Assembly: GCF_003339845.1 (NCBI RefSeq)
Contig: NZ_PPTR01000013.1
Coordinates: forward strand, 1 to 64,000
DNA from: Gordonibacter sp. 28C
Lineage (GTDB): Bacteria; Actinomycetota; Coriobacteriia; Coriobacteriales; Eggerthellaceae
Direction of reading: 5' to 3'
Length of the DNA stretch: 64,000 bases
Part shown: positions 6,312 through 16,624 of the stretch, piece after piece
Layout: each line of letters starts with the position of its first letter
How positions within the stretch are numbered: position 1 is the first letter of the stretch
Program-made: the position numbers and the translations under genes
The notes under the pieces: generated by a model
Seen by the model: the letters and a program-made list of their open reading frames with translations, nothing else
Database searches by the model: none
What the model was told of the DNA's origin: nothing

Positions 6312-8939
6312 ATGCCGAAGAAGATCGCCGTCATCGACGGCAACTCGCTCATGCACCGCGCCTACCATGCCGTTCCGCAGACTATGAACGCGCCCGACGG
6401 CACGCCCACGAACGCCGTGTTCGGCTTTTTGGCCATGCTGCTGAAGTTCATCGACATGGCCAGCCCCGACGCCATCATCTGCGCGTTCGACGCGGGGCGC
6501 CCGGCGTTCCGCATGAAGGCGCTCGAGCAGTACAAGGCGCAGCGCCCGCCCATGGACGACGACCTCAAGGTGCAGTTTCCCATCATCGAGGAGCTGCTGG
6601 AGGCCATGGCCGTGCCCGTCGTGCGCATCAAGGGCTGGGAGGGCGACGACGTGCTGGGAACCGTGGCCGCGCGCGACGAGGAGCTCGGGTACGAGACGCT
6701 GCTCGTGACGGGCGACAAGGACGCCTATCAGCTGGCCACCGACAAGACGCGCATCGTCACCACGAAGAAGGGCATCACCGACGTGGCCATCTACGGGCCG
6801 GCCGAGGTGGAGGAGCGCTACGGCGTGCGCCCCGACCAGTTCATCGACTTCCTGGGCCTCAAAGGCGACTCGTCGGACAACATCCCCGGGGTGCCCGGCA
6901 TCGGCGACAAGACGGCCGCGAAGCTGCTGCAGACCTACGGGAACCTCGAGGGCATCTACGAGCACGTGGACGACCTCAAGGGCAAGCAGAAGGAGAAGAT
7001 GGTCGACAACAAGGATATGGCCTTCCTGAGTCGCGAGGTGGCCACCATCGTGCGCGACCTGGACTTCCCGCTCGACTTGGAGGGATGCAGCTTCCCGTCG
7101 TTCGACCCCGAGGACGTGACCGAGGCGTTCAAGAAGGTGCAGTTCAACGCGCATCTGAACCGCGTGCTCAAGCTTGTGGGACGCGAGCTGGAGAAGAAGG
7201 CGGCCCCGCTTTCATGGGAGCCCGTCGTCACCGGGCCCGAGGCCGACGCGCTCGTCGAGGCGGCCGTCGCGCGCGGCGAGACGCTGGGCGTGTCGTTCGT
7301 GGAGCCGGAGCAGGCGTCTCTTTTCAACGTCGACCTCACGTGCGCCATCTCCACGGCGCAGGGCACGGCGCTGTACGAGGACGAGGGCGGCCTCGCGGCG
7401 TTCGCGCGCGTCGTGCGGGACGGCTCGTTCGCGGCGCTCGACGTCAAGCACGCCGCGCACCGCGTCTACCCGGCCGACACGGCCGAGCCGGCGCTCGTCG
7501 CCGACGACGACCTCGTGGGCATGCGGGCGTTCGACCTGGGGCTCGCGGGCTACGTGCTGAACTCGTCGGTGACGGAGTACTCCTTCGACGCGCTGCTCGA
7601 CGCCTACTGCGGCGGCGTGCTGCCCGAGACGAAGGCGGAGGCCGACCTGGCCTGCGTGCAGGCGGCGGCTGCCCGCACGCTCGTGGGTCCGCTCACGGAG
7701 GCGCTCGAGAGAGACGGAAGCCGCGGCGCCTACTTCGACATCGATCTGCCGCTCGTGGGCGTGCTCGCCGTCATGGAGCGCACCGGGGCCGCCGTCGACT
7801 GCGACCGCCTGGCCGAGCTGGGCGCCAGCACCCAAACCGAGCTCGACGAGCTGTCGGCGCGCATCTTCGACATGGCGGGGGAGACGTTCAACCTGGACAG
7901 CCCCAAACAGCTCTCGCGCATCCTGTTCGAGGTGCTTGGCCTCAAGCCCAAGAAGAAGAACCAGCGCGGCTACTCCACCGACGCCGCCGTGCTCAAGGAG
8001 CTGTGCGCCGACCACGAGCTGCCCGCGCTCGTGCTGCGCTACCGCGAGCTCTCGAAGATCAAATCCACCTACATCGACGCGCTGCCCCGCATGCGCGCCG
8101 GCGACGGGCGCGTGCACACGTGCTTCAACGAGACGGTCACCACCACGGGGCGCTTGTCCTCGTCGGATCCGAACCTGCAGAACATCCCCGTGCGCACCGA
8201 CTTCGGCCGCCAGATCCGCGAGTGCTTCGTGCCGCTCGAGAAGGGGAGCAAGTTCCTCTCCGCCGACTACTCGCAGATCGAGCTGCGCCTGCTCGCGCAC
8301 CTTTCCGGCGACGAGCACCTGGTCGCGGCGTTCTGCTCGGGCGCCGACTTCCACGCCAGCACCGCCGCGCGCGTGTTCGACGTGCCGGTGGACGAGGTCA
8401 CGCCGGAGCTGCGCAGTCGCGCGAAGGCCGTGAACTTCGGCATCGTGTACGGCCAGCAGGCGTTCGGCCTGTCGCAGAGCCTGGGCATCCCGTTCGGCGA
8501 GGCGAAGGAGATGATCGAGCGCTACTTCGCGGCGTACCCGGGCGTGCGCTCCTACCTGGACGCCACGATCGAGGAGGCCAAGGAGAAGGGCTTCGCCGAG
8601 ACGATGTTCGGCCGCAAGCGCCACATCCCCGAGCTCAAGGCGACGAACGCCGCCACGCGCGGCTTCGGCGAGCGCACGGCCATGAACCATCCCATGCAGG
8701 GCAGCGCCGCCGACATCATCAAGCTGGCCATGACCGAGGTGCAGCGCCGCCTGGCCTCCGAGGGCTTCCAGGCTCGGCTTCTGCTGCAGGTGCACGACGA
8801 ATTGGACTTCAGCGTGCCCGAAGGCGAGATCGAGGCGCTGTCCGCCCTGGTGAAGGACGTCATGGAGAACATCGCCGAACTGCGCGTCCCGCTCGACGTC
8901 GACGTGTCGTGGGGCGCGAACTGGGCGGAGTCGCACTAG
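6312..8939 (+). CDS. polA: DNA polymerase I
   Basis: Replicative repair polymerase that removes RNA primers and fills gaps. The 875-residue protein starts with a complete 5'-nuclease domain (about 1-290; IDGNSLMHRAYHA, GWEGDDVLGT, LKGDSSDNIPGVPGIGDKTA). A 3'-5' exonuclease-like domain (about 330-510) follows in which the metal-binding DxE is replaced (LGVSFVE), so proofreading is probably absent. The polymerase domain (about 510-875) has motif A DYSQIELR near 652, motif B RSRAKAVNFGIVYG and motif C HDELDF near 829. The ATG is preceded by cggaggac. A possible -10 tatact lies at 6271-6276. Confidence 0.93.
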   Translation: MPKKIAVIDGNSLMHRAYHAVPQTMNAPDGTPTNAVFGFLAMLLKFIDMASPDAIICAFDAGRPAFRMKALEQYKAQRPPMDDDLKVQFPIIEELLEAMAVPVVRIKGWEGDDVLGTVAARDEELGYETLLVTGDKDAYQLATDKTRIVTTKKGITDVAIYGPAEVEERYGVRPDQFIDFLGLKGDSSDNIPGVPGIGDKTAAKLLQTYGNLEGIYEHVDDLKGKQKEKMVDNKDMAFLSREVATIVRDLDFPLDLEGCSFPSFDPEDVTEAFKKVQFNAHLNRVLKLVGRELEKKAAPLSWEPVVTGPEADALVEAAVARGETLGVSFVEPEQASLFNVDLTCAISTAQGTALYEDEGGLAAFARVVRDGSFAALDVKHAAHRVYPADTAEPALVADDDLVGMRAFDLGLAGYVLNSSVTEYSFDALLDAYCGGVLPETKAEADLACVQAAAARTLVGPLTEALERDGSRGAYFDIDLPLVGVLAVMERTGAAVDCDRLAELGASTQTELDELSARIFDMAGETFNLDSPKQLSRILFEVLGLKPKKKNQRGYSTDAAVLKELCADHELPALVLRYRELSKIKSTYIDALPRMRAGDGRVHTCFNETVTTTGRLSSSDPNLQNIPVRTDFGRQIRECFVPLEKGSKFLSADYSQIELRLLAHLSGDEHLVAAFCSGADFHASTAARVFDVPVDEVTPELRSRAKAVNFGIVYGQQAFGLSQSLGIPFGEAKEMIERYFAAYPGVRSYLDATIEEAKEKGFAETMFGRKRHIPELKATNAATRGFGERTAMNHPMQGSAADIIKLAMTEVQRRLASEGFQARLLLQVHDELDFSVPEGEIEALSALVKDVMENIAELRVPLDVDVSWGANWAESH

Positions 8940-9098
8940 GGGTTCGGCTGACTTTGTCGAACCTGTGAGGCTGGAAAAAAACACGCCACGCCGTCGTGTG
9001 TGGCTATGATTATCTGCTATCATATGAATGTTGCGCTCTGTGGAGGCGCAGCAAAGGAAAGAGTGCGATGATACGCGGAGATTGTGCATACGATCACA

Positions 9099-9127
9099 TT
9101 GACTTGCTACGGTCACGCTGTTAAGAT
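9099..9127 (+). promoter_or_regulatory. Strong promoter for rplU-rpmA
   Basis: TTGACT (9099-9104), 17 bases, TAAGAT (9122-9127), giving a start near 9134 and a 30-base leader to rplU. The preceding gap from 8940 holds only short weak dyads. Confidence 0.75.
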
Positions 9128-9163
9128 ATCGCCTTGCGTTTTATTTCATACAAGGAGACACTC

Positions 9164-9559
9164 ATGTACGCAATCGTAAAAACGGGCGGCAAACAGTACA
9201 AGGTTGCCCCCGGAGACAAGCTGAACATCGAGAAGCTTGAAGCCGAGGTCGGCGCGAAGGTCGAACTCGAGGCCATCTGCGTCGTCGACGGCGACAAGGT
9301 GGAGGCCGATCCTGCCAAGGCGGCCGCCACGAAGGTCACCGCCATCGTCCTCGAGCAGTTCAAGGGCGAGAAGCAGCTCGTGTTCAAGTTCAAGAAGCGC
9401 AAGAACTACAAGAAGATGCGCGGCCATCGCCAGCAGCTGACGCGCGTCGAGATCGAATCCGTCGGCTCGGCCAAGGCCGAGAAGAAGGCCGCCGCCAAGA
9501 AGGCGGCTCCGAAGAAGGCCGAGAAGGCCGAAGAACCCGCGTCCGTCGACGCCGAATAA
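9164..9559 (+). CDS. rplU: 50S ribosomal protein L21
   Basis: Binds 23S rRNA in the large subunit. The first 100 or so residues match L21 throughout (MYAIVKTGGKQYKV at the start, KFKKRKNYKKMRGHRQ near the end of the domain). A Lys/Ala/Glu-rich tail of about 28 residues follows, as in many actinobacterial ribosomal proteins, giving 131 residues instead of about 103. The start at 9164 follows the good site aaggaga. It is the first gene of rplU-rpmA. Confidence 0.95.
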   Translation: MYAIVKTGGKQYKVAPGDKLNIEKLEAEVGAKVELEAICVVDGDKVEADPAKAAATKVTAIVLEQFKGEKQLVFKFKKRKNYKKMRGHRQQLTRVEIESVGSAKAEKKAAAKKAAPKKAEKAEEPASVDAE

Positions 9560-9577
9560 AGCAAGGGAGGGAATACC

Positions 9578-9829
9578 ATGGCACACAAGAAGGGTCTCGG
9601 TTCCAGCCGTAACGGCCGCGATTCCCACGCGCAGCGTCTCGGCGTGAAGTTGTTCGGCGGTCAAGAGGTGCACACGGGCAACGTCATCGTTCGCCAGCGC
9701 GGCACGCACATCCATCCGGGCGAGAACGTCGGCCGCGGCAAGGACGACACGCTGTTCGCCCTGTGCGACGGCAAGGTGGAGTTCACGAAGGGCGCCAAGC
9801 ACAAGGTGCACGTCCGCCCCGAGGCGTAA
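9578..9829 (+). CDS. rpmA: 50S ribosomal protein L27
   Basis: 83-residue L27, whose N-terminus reaches the peptidyl-transferase centre. It starts directly [10 protein letters not shown], so it lacks the cleaved N-terminal extension found in Firmicutes. The conserved NVIVRQRGT and [10 protein letters not shown] blocks are present. It lies 18 bases after rplU with its own aagggaggg ribosome site and is followed by a terminator. Confidence 0.95.
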   Translation: MAHKKGLGSSRNGRDSHAQRLGVKLFGGQEVHTGNVIVRQRGTHIHPGENVGRGKDDTLFALCDGKVEFTKGAKHKVHVRPEA

Positions 9830-9876
9830 AAGCGAATCTCGCGCGCCACGACTGCGTAACGTTATCTGTTTTCGCG

Positions 9877-9905
9877 TGCCCCCTGCTCGTCAGGGGGCAT
9901 TTTTC
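9877..9905 (+). terminator. Rho-independent terminator of rplU-rpmA
   Basis: Perfect 9-bp stem tgccccctg / cagggggca with loop ctcgt, then ttttt. It lies 47 bases after rpmA. Confidence 0.88.
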
Positions 9906-9978
9906 ATATACAATCCGAGTTGCGAGATCAATGAATCGACCCTCCGTTCCGCCCTGTGCGGAACCGGGCCCGAGATAG

Positions 9979-12536
<2,558 letters not shown>

Positions 12537-12548
12537 GGGAGAGACGGC

Positions 12549-13826
12549 ATGGTAATCGAAGACGCAAGGGCCGAGGTCAGGCGCGTCGCCGAGGCGGCGA
12601 AGCGCGCGAGCGTCGCGCTGGGGCAGACGAGCGCGGAGGAGCGCAACGCGGCGCTCGCGGCCATGGCGGGGGCGCTGCGCGCGCATGCGCCGGCCATCGT
12701 GGAGGCGAACGCGCTCGACGTGGAGGCGGCCTGCGCCGCCGGCACGAAGGAGAGCCTCATCGACCGCCTCATGCTGGACTGCGCACGTATCGAGTCCATG
12801 GCGGCCGCACTCGAGGACCTGGTGGCGCTGCCCGACCCGTTGGGGGCCGTGCAGGACGAGCGCACGCTGTACAACGGCATCGAACTCACCCGGGTGAGCG
12901 TTCCGCTGGGCGTGGTGGCCGTCGTGTACGAGGCGCGCCCGAACGTGACCGCCGACGCGGCCGGCATCTGCCTGAAATCCGGCAACGCGGCCGTCCTGCG
13001 CGGCGGCAGCATGGCCGCGCATTCGAACGCGGCCGTCGCGTCCACGCTGCACGACGCGGCCGTCGCCTCCGGCATGCCGGAGGGCTGCATCGGCCTGGTG
13101 GCCTCCACCGACCGCGCCGCCGCCGACGAGCTCATGCAGCTGCACGGCGTGGTGGACGTGCTCATCCCGCGCGGCGGCGCGGGCCTCATCCGCCACTGCG
13201 TCGAGTGCTCGAAGGTGCCGGTCATCGAGACGGGCACGGGCAACTGCCACGTGTACGTGCACGCGTCGGCCGACCTCGAGCGCGCCCGGGCCATCGTCGT
13301 GAACGCGAAATGCCGCCGCTACGGCGTGTGCAACGCCGCCGAGACGCTGCTCGTGGACGAGGCCGTCGCCGAGGCGTTCCTGCCGGCCGTGCTGGCCGAC
13401 TTGCGCGAGCGCGGCGTGGTCCTGCACGCCGACGATCGCGCGGCCGGCGTGGCGGCGGCGCACGGCATCGAGACCGTGCCCGCGACCGAGGATGACTGGG
13501 CTGCCGAGTACCTGGCGCCCGAGATCGCGGTCAAGTGCGTGTCCGGCGTGGACGAGGCCGTCGACCATGTGAACCGCTTCGGCACGAAGCACTCCGAGGC
13601 CATCGTGGCCGAGGACGCGGACGCGTGCGAGCGGTTCCTCGCGCGCGTCGACGCGGCCGCCGTGTACGCGAACGCCTCCACGGCCTTCACCGACGGCGGG
13701 CAGTTCGGCCTGGGTGCCGAGATCGGCATCTCAACGCAGAAGCTGCACGCGCGCGGGCCCTTCGCGCTCGAGGCGCTCACGTCGTACAAGTACGTGCTGC
13801 GCGGCGACGGGCAGGTGCGCGCGTAG
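12549..13826 (+). CDS. proA: Glutamate-5-semialdehyde dehydrogenase (gamma-glutamyl phosphate reductase)
   Basis: Second step of proline synthesis: NADPH-dependent reduction of glutamyl-5-phosphate. 425 residues, the family length. Visible motifs are LGVVAVVYEARPNVTAD, the catalytic-cysteine region CRRYGVCNAAETLL, and the C-terminal GAEIGISTQKLHARGP. It lies 12 bases after proB with an aggggagaga ribosome site, and its stop shares one base with the nadD start. Confidence 0.94.
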   Translation: MVIEDARAEVRRVAEAAKRASVALGQTSAEERNAALAAMAGALRAHAPAIVEANALDVEAACAAGTKESLIDRLMLDCARIESMAAALEDLVALPDPLGAVQDERTLYNGIELTRVSVPLGVVAVVYEARPNVTADAAGICLKSGNAAVLRGGSMAAHSNAAVASTLHDAAVASGMPEGCIGLVASTDRAAADELMQLHGVVDVLIPRGGAGLIRHCVECSKVPVIETGTGNCHVYVHASADLERARAIVVNAKCRRYGVCNAAETLLVDEAVAEAFLPAVLADLRERGVVLHADDRAAGVAAAHGIETVPATEDDWAAEYLAPEIAVKCVSGVDEAVDHVNRFGTKHSEAIVAEDADACERFLARVDAAAVYANASTAFTDGGQFGLGAEIGISTQKLHARGPFALEALTSYKYVLRGDGQVRA

Positions 13827-14608
13827 TGGCACGCATCTGCGAGCGCTTCGACGACCTGGGCGCGGACGGCACACCCGCGCGCCTCGGCATCATGGGCGGC
13901 ACGTTCGACCCCATCCACATCGGGCACCTGGCCACGGCCGAGCAGGCGCGCGAGGCATACGGCCTCGACGCCGTCGTGTTCGTGCCGGCCGGCAACCCCG
14001 TGTTCAAGAAGCACCGCCGCGTCACGCCGGCCGTCGACCGCCTGGCACTGTGCCGGCTCGCCGTGGCCAGCAACCCGGCGTTCTGCGTGAGCGCGCTCGA
14101 GATCGAGCGCGGCGGCGACACCTACACGGTGGACACGCTGCGCGAGCTGCGCGCCCACTACCCGGCCAACGTGGAGCTGTTCTTCATCACGGGGGCCGAC
14201 GCCGTGGCGCACATCGTGAAGTGGCGCGAGAGCGCCGCCATCGCCGATCTCGCCCATCTCATCGCCGTCACGCGGCCGGGCTACGCGCTCACGGCCGAGC
14301 GCAAGCGCGAGATAGAGGACGAGGGCAGCTTCGATGTTTCGTACCTCGAGGTCACGGCCTTGGCCATATCGTCGAGCGACCTGCGCGCGCGCCTGCGCGA
14401 GGGCCGTTCCATCCGCTACCTTACCATGCAGAGCGTGCGCGACTACATCCTGGAGCACGGCTTGTACGGGGAGGCGGACGATGCGGCCGAGCGCGCGGAA
14501 GAGGTTCCGGCGACGGGGGCCGACGACGCGGGCGACGCACCCGGTCGATCGCCGCGGGCTGCGGCGGCAAGCGGCCTGGCCGGGGCGGGAAAGGAGGCGC
14601 TGCGATGA
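13826..14608 (+). CDS. nadD: Nicotinate-nucleotide adenylyltransferase
   Basis: Adds AMP to nicotinate mononucleotide in NAD synthesis. The nucleotidyltransferase core carries GGTFDPIHIGH near residue 22 (the HIGH-type motif) and the C-terminal SSSDLRARL block. The GTG start shares its first base with the proA stop (TAGTG). At 260 residues it is longer than the usual 190-215. The extra 50 or so residues form an Ala/Gly/Asp-rich low-complexity tail with no visible domain, and this overlaps the ribosome site of yqeK. Confidence 0.9.
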   Translation: MARICERFDDLGADGTPARLGIMGGTFDPIHIGHLATAEQAREAYGLDAVVFVPAGNPVFKKHRRVTPAVDRLALCRLAVASNPAFCVSALEIERGGDTYTVDTLRELRAHYPANVELFFITGADAVAHIVKWRESAAIADLAHLIAVTRPGYALTAERKREIEDEGSFDVSYLEVTALAISSSDLRARLREGRSIRYLTMQSVRDYILEHGLYGEADDAAERAEEVPATGADDAGDAPGRSPRAAAASGLAGAGKEALR

Positions 14609-15267
14609 GCGAAGATCCCCGACCCGCCTGCGGCGCGGCCGATGTGCTGTCCGACGCGTTCTTCGCGGCGCGCGAGGACGATCTGTCCCGCCGTCTGCGG
14701 CGCGGCCGGTTCGAGCACGCGCTCGGCGTGTCGAAGACGGCCGAGAACCTCGCGCGGCTCTACGGCGCCGACGAGCGGAAGGCGCGCTTGGCGGGCTTGC
14801 TGCACGACTGGGACAAGAATTACGACGACGAGGGCATACGCGCGCGCGTGGAGGAGCTGGGCCTGGTCGTGAACCCCTACGTGTTCGAGGAGATGCCCCA
14901 ACTGCTGCACGGCCCCACGGCCGCAGCCGCCCTCGCCCGAGAGTTCCCCGGCCTGCCGCGCGACGTGGTGCAGGCCGTCGAGCGGCACACCGCGGGCGCG
15001 GTGGGCATGACCGACCTCGACATGATCGTCTACATCGCCGACGCGCTCGAACCGGGGCGCGATTACGAAGGGCTGGGGGAGATCCGCAGCCTGGTGGGGA
15101 GGGTGCCGCTCGAGGAGCTGTACCTGGCGACGTTCGGGCACGTGTTCCTGAACCTCGTGCAGCGCCGCAAGCGCGTGCATCCGCAGACCATCGAGATATG
15201 GAATTATTACATCGCCCGCTCGCGCGACGCGGCGGACGACCGAAGGAAGAAGAAAGGAACAGCGTGA
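14605..15267 (+). CDS. yqeK: YqeK-family HD-domain Ap4A hydrolase
   Basis: HD-domain phosphohydrolase; family members hydrolyse diadenosine tetraphosphate symmetrically. The 220-residue protein shows the metal-binding histidines and HD pair in RFEHALGVSK, LLHDWDKN, LHGPTAA and ERHTAGAVGM with a later D in YIADALEP. The start overlaps the nadD stop by 4 bases (ATGA) and is served by ggaggcgctgc. The nadD-yqeK-rsfS order is common in Gram-positive bacteria. Confidence 0.88.
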   Translation: MSEDPRPACGAADVLSDAFFAAREDDLSRRLRRGRFEHALGVSKTAENLARLYGADERKARLAGLLHDWDKNYDDEGIRARVEELGLVVNPYVFEEMPQLLHGPTAAAALAREFPGLPRDVVQAVERHTAGAVGMTDLDMIVYIADALEPGRDYEGLGEIRSLVGRVPLEELYLATFGHVFLNLVQRRKRVHPQTIEIWNYYIARSRDAADDRRKKKGTA

Positions 15268-15701
15268 GCGAACCGAAGAACAAGCAGGACGAGACGACCT
15301 CGCGGGAGCGCGCCCTCATAGCGGCGCGCGCGGCCGACGAGAAGAAGGCCACCGACATCATGGTGCAGGAGGTGCGCGACCTCATCGGCGTGACGGACTA
15401 CTTCGTCATCGCCACGGCGGCGAACAACCGCCAGGTGGAGGCCATCGTCGACGAGATCGAGGAGGCCGAGCGCGTACAGGGGCATTGCAAGCCGCTGCAT
15501 CGCGAGGGCACGCAGGACGGCACGTGGTCGCTTTTGGACTACGGCGACATCGTCGTGCACGTGTTCCAGCCCGAGACGCGCGAGTACTACCGCCTCGAGG
15601 CCCTGTGGAACGACGCGCCGGTCATCGACTTGGCGAAAGAGGCCGGGCTCACCGAGCTGGAGTACTCCGACCGCATCGCCAAGCTCTTGGGCAAGGCGTA
15701 G
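15264..15701 (+). CDS. rsfS: Ribosomal silencing factor RsfS
   Basis: Binds ribosomal protein L14 and blocks subunit joining in starvation. 145 residues with the family core GVTDYFVIATAANNRQVEAI, the DGTWSLLDYGDIVVHVF strand-turn and a final YY-E-LW segment. The GTG start overlaps the yqeK stop (GTGA) behind agaaagga. It is the last gene of the obgE operon; a terminator follows. Confidence 0.93.
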   Translation: MSEPKNKQDETTSRERALIAARAADEKKATDIMVQEVRDLIGVTDYFVIATAANNRQVEAIVDEIEEAERVQGHCKPLHREGTQDGTWSLLDYGDIVVHVFQPETREYYRLEALWNDAPVIDLAKEAGLTELEYSDRIAKLLGKA

Positions 15702-15712
15702 GGGATCGATCG

Positions 15713-15752
15713 AACGGGGGCGGCGCGCGCAAAGCGGGCCGCCCCCGTTTTC
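15713..15752 (+). terminator. Rho-independent terminator of the obgE-rsfS operon
   Basis: Perfect 12-bp stem aacgggggcggc / gccgcccccgtt (15713-15724, 15738-15749) running into tttt. Confidence 0.88.
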
Positions 15753-15798
15753 ATATGCGTTGGATTCGTTCGAGTTTGGCTCGACCCCCTGTTGGGTT

Positions 15799-15911
15799 CC
15801 CGCAAGGTTCCGGCGGTTTCGAGCGGACAATCCCGCAAGGTTCGCACGGTTCTCGCGTTGGATCCGTGCAAGATTCGCGCGGCTTCCCGACGGCTCTCCC
15901 GCAATATAATC
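15799..15911 (+). repeat. Degenerate 33-bp tandem repeat
   Basis: The motif cccgcaaggttc starts at 15799 and 15832, with diverged copies at 15865 (cgtgcaagattc) and 15898 (cccgcaatataa), an exact 33-base period over about 3.4 copies. 33 is a multiple of 3, so it could be a decayed coding repeat, but no gene is visible. It ends about 40 bases before the higBA promoter. Confidence 0.65.
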
Positions 15912-15952
15912 GATGTCTTTTCGCTGCTATGCTTCCGTTTCGGCCTCTACCC

Positions 15953-15983
15953 TTGACGCAGAGGTTAGTATCCTGTAAGATAC
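15953..15983 (+). promoter_or_regulatory. Promoter and operator of the higBA-like module
   Basis: TTGACG (15953-15958), 17 bases, TAAGAT (15976-15981). An inverted repeat gtatc-N6-gatac (15968-15972 / 15979-15983) overlaps the -10, the usual arrangement for autorepression by an antitoxin. Confidence 0.7.
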
Positions 15984-15995
15984 AAAGGAGCGGAG

Positions 15996-16319
15996 ATGGA
16001 ACAGCGTGCGATAGCGGTGCGTGTGATGCCGGAGTTTGCCCGGTGGATGGGCGGAATGAAGGGCATCGAGGCGCGAAGCCTCGTGTCCATGCGCATTCGC
16101 CGTTTGCAGGTCGGCCTTGTCGGTGACGTGCGCGATGTGGGCGAAGGGGTGTTCGAGTTGCGAATAAACTCAGGACCTGGATATCGCGTGTACGGCACGC
16201 GCAGCGACGGTTCGTCGGTCACGCTCCTTTGCGGCGGCGACAAGGGTTCGCAGGCGCGGGACGTTGCGAGGGCGAAACGGATGGTTCGCGCGCTGCGCGG
16301 AGGAAGGAGCACCTTGTGA
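15996..16319 (+). CDS. RelE/HigB-type toxin (addiction-module killer family)
   Basis: Likely mRNA interferase toxin of a type II toxin-antitoxin pair, 107 residues. The C-terminal half has the family signature: a GPGYRVYG strand, then SVTLLCGGDKGSQARDVARAKRM, typical of the Gp49-like/HigB subgroup where toxin precedes antitoxin. Strong ribosome site aaaggagcgg. The stop overlaps the antitoxin GTG by 4 bases. The operator over the promoter supports autoregulation. Confidence 0.8.
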   Translation: MEQRAIAVRVMPEFARWMGGMKGIEARSLVSMRIRRLQVGLVGDVRDVGEGVFELRINSGPGYRVYGTRSDGSSVTLLCGGDKGSQARDVARAKRMVRALRGGRSTL

Positions 16320-16624
16320 GGAATCCCTTTAGGAAGCCGATAGAGCTGAGCGAGTTTCGCGTAGAGGACTACCTCGATTCGGACGAGGCCATCGCTGCAT
16401 ACTTGACCGCTGCGCTGGAGGAGAACGACCCGGAGTTCTTCCAGGTGGCGCTCGGCGACGTGGCTCGGGCGCGTGGGGGGATGGCGCAGGTGGCCGAGAC
16501 GGCGGGGGTGGGACGCGAGAGCCTGTACAAGTCGCTTTCGGCCGACGGCAACCCCCGGCTCTCCACGGTCATGGGCGTGGTCGAGGCGCTCGGGTTCAAG
16601 CTGGCGGTGGAGCCCCGCTCCTAG
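16316..16624 (+). CDS. HigA-type helix-turn-helix antitoxin
   Basis: 102-residue partner of the toxin before it. The N-terminal part (EDYLDSDEAIAAYL, ALEENDPEFFQVAL) and the Cro/C1-type helix-turn-helix (GMAQVAETAGVGRESLYKSL, then LSTVMGVVEALGFKL) match the addiction-module antidote family. It should neutralise the toxin and bind the gtatc/gatac dyad. The start is GTG at 16316 with aggaaggagc. Its TAG stop lies in CTAG, which also encodes the stop of the convergent ClC gene. Confidence 0.8.
   Translation: MRNPFRKPIELSEFRVEDYLDSDEAIAAYLTAALEENDPEFFQVALGDVARARGGMAQVAETAGVGRESLYKSLSADGNPRLSTVMGVVEALGFKLAVEPRS

Noticed and set aside
16471-16560. Standalone helix-turn-helix gene within the antitoxin
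   Set aside because: It is simply the C-terminal half of the HigA-type protein; no separate start is supported.
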